Positions 61,625 to 64,000 of a stretch of DNA of 64,000 nt are shown one piece after another. The DNA comes from JADFXI01 sp963784135. Its GTDB lineage: Bacteria > Nitrospirota > Thermodesulfovibrionia > Thermodesulfovibrionales > Dissulfurispiraceae. A model generated the notes under the pieces. It searched no databases. It saw only the letters and a program-made list of their open reading frames with translations, and had not been told where the DNA came from. The position numbers and the translations under genes are program-made. The stretch covers positions 434,001-498,000 of the forward strand of contig CAWAQG010000004.1 in assembly GCA_963784135.1 (NCBI GenBank). The letters run 5' to 3'. Position 1 is the first letter of the stretch; each line of letters opens with the position of its first letter.

Positions 61625-63061
61625 ATGCGAAGAAGTTTCTGGGCCAGAATAATTATTGCGAGTATTCTGTTGGTCGCTATCGGAATGTTTATCGGCTCGC
61701 GAATGGGACATATGGGCACGCTAAGCGCTCCCGGAGGCGTTATAGGGTTTCCGCAATCCTTCGCTGATGTTGCAGCAAGAGTCACGCCCGCAGTGGTAAA
61801 TATCAGCACTATTTCAACAGTAAAAATACCGGGCAACCCATTCAGGCATTTTTTCGGGCCCGATGACGAAGGGCCCTTCGGTGATTTTTTTAAAAGATTT
61901 TATGGCGAGACCCCTGACAGGGAGATGAAACAGCAGAGTCTCGGTTCCGGCTTTATTGTTGACAAGGAAGGGTATATTCTGACAAACAATCACGTTGTTG
62001 AAGGGGCCGATCAGATAAAAGTAAAATGTTCCGACGGCAGGGAATTTAAGGCCAAAGTCATCGGCAGGGACAAGAAGACCGATCTTGCGCTCATCAAGAT
62101 AGCGTCTCTTTTCAAGGACCTGCCGACGCTCGTATTGGGGGATTCCGACACTATGAGAGTCGGCGACTGGGTGCTTGCCATCGGCAACCCCTTCGGACTC
62201 GAACATACCGTCACTCAGGGCATTATCAGTGCTACAGGGCGTGTTATCGGCGCCGGCCCTTACGATAATTTCCTGCAAACTGATGCGCCGATTAATCCCG
62301 GCAACAGCGGCGGGCCGTTGGTGAATTTGAGAGGGGAAGTCATCGGCATCAATACGGCCATCGTCTCCTCGGGGCAGGGGATAGGTTTTGCGATTCCGAG
62401 CAACATGGCCAAAACAATCATTTCTCAACTGAAAAATAAAGGGAAAGTAATCCGCGGATGGATAGGCGTTTCTATTCAAAACATAACTTCCGATATGGTC
62501 CGGTCTTTCGGCTTGAAAGGGACTGACGGGGCGCTGGTAGGTGATGTCGTGCCGGGAGGACCTGCTGACGTTGCAGGCATCAAAAGGGGCGATGTGATTA
62601 CTTCTTTCAACGGCAAAAGCATAAAAAATATGGCCGATCTTTCGAGAGAGGTTGCGGGTATGCCTGTCGGAGGGACTGTTGATGCGAGGGTTTTCAGGGA
62701 CGGCAAAGTGATAGATGTCAAAATTACTGTTACTGAAATGAATGAAGAGAAGGTGGCTTCGGGCAGGATCGCTCCGGAAGGCGATCTTGGAATCAGGGTG
62801 GATGATATCACCCCGCGCTGGAGGGCTGAACTGGGAATCAGGGAGAAAACGGGGGCGCTTGTTACAAATATCACTTCCGGTAGCCCTGCCGACGAGGCCG
62901 GCTTGCAGGCAGGTGATATTATTAAAGAGCTGAATCACAGGCCGGTCAATAGTGCGCGCGATTTCTATGAAGCTCTGAACAAGCCTGAGCATGAAACGTC
63001 ATTGCTCCTTCTGATCAAGAGGGCGGGGCAGACGTTTTATGTGTCTATCAGGACCTCGTAA
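61625..63061 (+). CDS. degP: HtrA/DegP-family periplasmic serine protease
   Basis: 478 aa. An N-terminal signal or anchor (ARIIIASILLVAIGMFIGSRMG), trypsin-like domain with the triad His in LTNNHVVEGAD, Asp in KKTDLALIKI and Ser in PINPGNSGGPLVN, then two PDZ domains (about 275-365 and 385-475). Degrades or refolds damaged envelope proteins. GGGAGG precedes the ATG. Monocistronic. Confidence 0.95.
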   Translation: MRRSFWARIIIASILLVAIGMFIGSRMGHMGTLSAPGGVIGFPQSFADVAARVTPAVVNISTISTVKIPGNPFRHFFGPDDEGPFGDFFKRFYGETPDREMKQQSLGSGFIVDKEGYILTNNHVVEGADQIKVKCSDGREFKAKVIGRDKKTDLALIKIASLFKDLPTLVLGDSDTMRVGDWVLAIGNPFGLEHTVTQGIISATGRVIGAGPYDNFLQTDAPINPGNSGGPLVNLRGEVIGINTAIVSSGQGIGFAIPSNMAKTIISQLKNKGKVIRGWIGVSIQNITSDMVRSFGLKGTDGALVGDVVPGGPADVAGIKRGDVITSFNGKSIKNMADLSREVAGMPVGGTVDARVFRDGKVIDVKITVTEMNEEKVASGRIAPEGDLGIRVDDITPRWRAELGIREKTGALVTNITSGSPADEAGLQAGDIIKELNHRPVNSARDFYEALNKPEHETSLLLLIKRAGQTFYVSIRTS

Positions 63062-63175
63062 AGAACTGTTACTTCGTGCTTGACAACCAATCGCTGCAGT
63101 GATATACATAGATATGAATTTTGTCATTCAGGATAACGGTTAAGAAGTTTGAATACGTGACTGGAAAATAAAACT

Positions 63176-63322
63176 AAATGGCTATGCATTTGACACCACC
63201 ATGGCAAACCATAAGCGTAATTTGTCATTCCCGTGGAGACGGGAATCCATTTTTTTTCAAAAGCTAATGGATACCCGCCTTCGCGGGTATGACGGCTGCT
63301 GGCGTCAAATGCATAGCCATTT
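63176..63322. repeat. 147-bp MITE with 22-bp terminal inverted repeats
   Basis: 63176-63197 (AAATGGCTATGCATTTGACA...) is inverted at 63301-63322 with one mismatch. Inside, GTCATTCCCG...CGGGAATCCATT faces AATGGATACCCG...CGGGTATGAC. It ends 28 bases before the cytochrome gene. Same architecture as 15918-16062 but with different terminal repeats. Confidence 0.75.
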
Positions 63323-63349
63323 AAAACTATTATCGGGAGGTAAGCGAAC

Positions 63350-63679
63350 ATGAGATATTTAATGGCGATAGTTATGGCTGCGGCAATGGTATGTGTTTAT
63401 GGCCTCAATAATTTTGCGGGAGCGAATGAAAAAGGCAAATCAGGAGAAGCTGAGTTCAAAGAGCACTGTGCCGTCTGCCATCCCAATGGCGGCAATATTA
63501 TTAATCCCCAAAAAACGCTGCACAAGAGTGACCGCGAGGCCAATAATGTTAAAAAAGCTGCCGACATTATTAATAAAATGCGTAACCCCGGACCAGGGAT
63601 GACAAAGTTTGACACTAAAACTATTTCTGACATCGAGGCAAAGAAGATTGCTGAATATGTATTGAAGACTTTTAAGTAA
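63350..63679 (+). CDS. Secreted monohaem cytochrome c
   Basis: 109 aa. Signal peptide (residues 1-25), one haem-binding CAVCH in FKEHCAVCHPNGGNIINPQK, and a likely distal Met in the PGPGMTKFD segment, as in class I/cytochrome c552-like proteins (IEAKKIAEYVLKTFK at the end). Periplasmic electron carrier. GGGAGG precedes the ATG. The SCO gene follows after 7 bases, so they are likely co-transcribed. Confidence 0.93.
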   Translation: MRYLMAIVMAAAMVCVYGLNNFAGANEKGKSGEAEFKEHCAVCHPNGGNIINPQKTLHKSDREANNVKKAADIINKMRNPGPGMTKFDTKTISDIEAKKIAEYVLKTFK

Positions 63680-63686
63680 TTCAAGA

Positions 63687-64000
63687 ATGCGACGCCTGTT
63701 TATTGCGCTTGCTATGATATGTCTTACGCTTCCGCTGTTTTTTCACGCTGAAGCGAGTGGACACGAGGTACCGTCTTCGGGCCCTGCAGGTGATATAGGT
63801 ATCAATGAGCGGACCGGGCAAAATATTCCCCTCGATGAGGTGTTTTATGATGAACAGGGCAATACGACATCCTTGAAGCAATTGTTTAACAGGCCGGTTG
63901 TTTTGAGTCTTGTCTATTACAGTTGCGACCGTATCTGCCCGCAGCTGCTTTCAGCGCTTGCTGAACGACAGCGGAATTGCAGCTTGTGCCGGGAAAAGAT
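63687..64000 (+). CDS. SCO1/SenC-family copper protein, partial at window end, probably frameshifted
   Basis: The first 104 codons are visible. Signal peptide (MRRLFIALAMICLTLPLFFH..), then the family sequence with the copper-binding CxxxC in LVYYSCDRICPQLLSALAE. After Glu the frame reads RQRNCSLCREK, but in another frame the bases encode TTAELQLVPGKD, the expected SCO continuation. Restoring one A near 63964 would join them. Either a real one-base deletion or a sequencing error; the remainder is outside the window. SCO proteins assist copper delivery to cytochrome oxidase or act as thiol reductases. Confidence 0.82.
   Translation, partial: MRRLFIALAMICLTLPLFFHAEASGHEVPSSGPAGDIGINERTGQNIPLDEVFYDEQGNTTSLKQLFNRPVVLSLVYYSCDRICPQLLSALAERQRNCSLCREK

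Noticed and set aside
61814..62992. 392-codon ORF opposite the HtrA gene
   Set aside because: Shadow of a conserved gene; the translated sequence has no family features.
63213..63230. GG-N10-GC match upstream of the cytochrome gene
   Set aside because: Only the GG and GC fit (TGGCAAACCATAAGCG); it is inside the MITE and the TTGC part is missing.

Overview
The window is a bacterial chromosome segment of medium GC content with dense operons, many two-component systems, sigma-54 (-24/-12) promoters and several mobile elements. The mix of genes (lysS-lolC-lolD, thrS-infC-rpmI-rplT-pheS-pheT, a hydrogenase-4-like membrane complex, NtrC-family regulators, HBM-like histidine kinases, TauE/SafE exporters with universal stress proteins, SCO and c-type cytochrome genes) suggests an uncultured anaerobic or microaerobic Gram-negative of the Nitrospirota (Thermodesulfovibrio-like) or a deltaproteobacterial-type lineage. 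That placement is inference; there is no rRNA gene in the window.

Layout. 1-12.4 kb is core: the lysS end, a LolC/LolD lipoprotein exporter, a PAS histidine kinase, then the translation block thrS-infC-rpmI-rplT-pheS-pheT, followed by a small toxin-antitoxin-like pair (11.8-12.4 kb). thrS and infC appear to begin at AUU and AUA. 12.4-16.1 kb is mobile: a DUF559 gene between inverted REP-like repeats, two overlapping tyrosine recombinase genes inside a 12-bp inverted repeat, a heavy-metal-binding protein and a 145-bp MITE. 16.2-28.9 kb holds a six-gene Hyf-like (group 4 hydrogenase-related) membrane complex whose large subunit has lost the Ni-Fe cysteines. The operon is split between hyfG and hyfI by about 5.5 kb of opposite-strand genes (lipoproteins, thiamine-binding protein, rtcA, glgP), flanked by a direct repeat of the hyfG 3' end. 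29-32 kb is a histidine kinase/NtrC pair. 32-35.6 kb is a secreted C10 (streptopain-type) peptidase with six C-terminal repeats and an OB-fold-like partner, under a c-di-GMP-I riboswitch. 35.6-37 kb is an ISNCY-type IS.

37-43.3 kb: a NarX/NarL-type pair, a lone receiver, a methyl-accepting chemotaxis gene broken by an IS3-family element, and cheW. 43.6-56.8 kb is the most unusual part: two sigma-54-promoted operons on either side of a divergent histidine kinase/NtrC pair. The first encodes a USP-like protein, a TauE/SafE exporter, a membrane protein and a tandem USP. The second encodes a 59-residue protein, a Lon protease with a response-regulator receiver domain spliced in front of its AAA+ domain, a USP-like protein sharing the N-terminus of the 59-residue protein, a TauE/SafE exporter, a TIGR02186-like membrane protein, a tandem USP and a ClC chloride transporter. 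A coherent reading is a signal-responsive stress regulon in which the same kinase could phosphorylate both the NtrC activator and the REC-Lon protease.

56.8-64 kb: a third kinase of the same family, a lone receiver, a pyruvate phosphate dikinase-like protein carrying an in-frame hairpin repeat, an HtrA/DegP protease, repeat hairpins and a second MITE, a monohaem cytochrome c and an SCO-family gene that runs off the window and appears frameshifted near its end. No tRNA, rRNA or CRISPR array was recognised.
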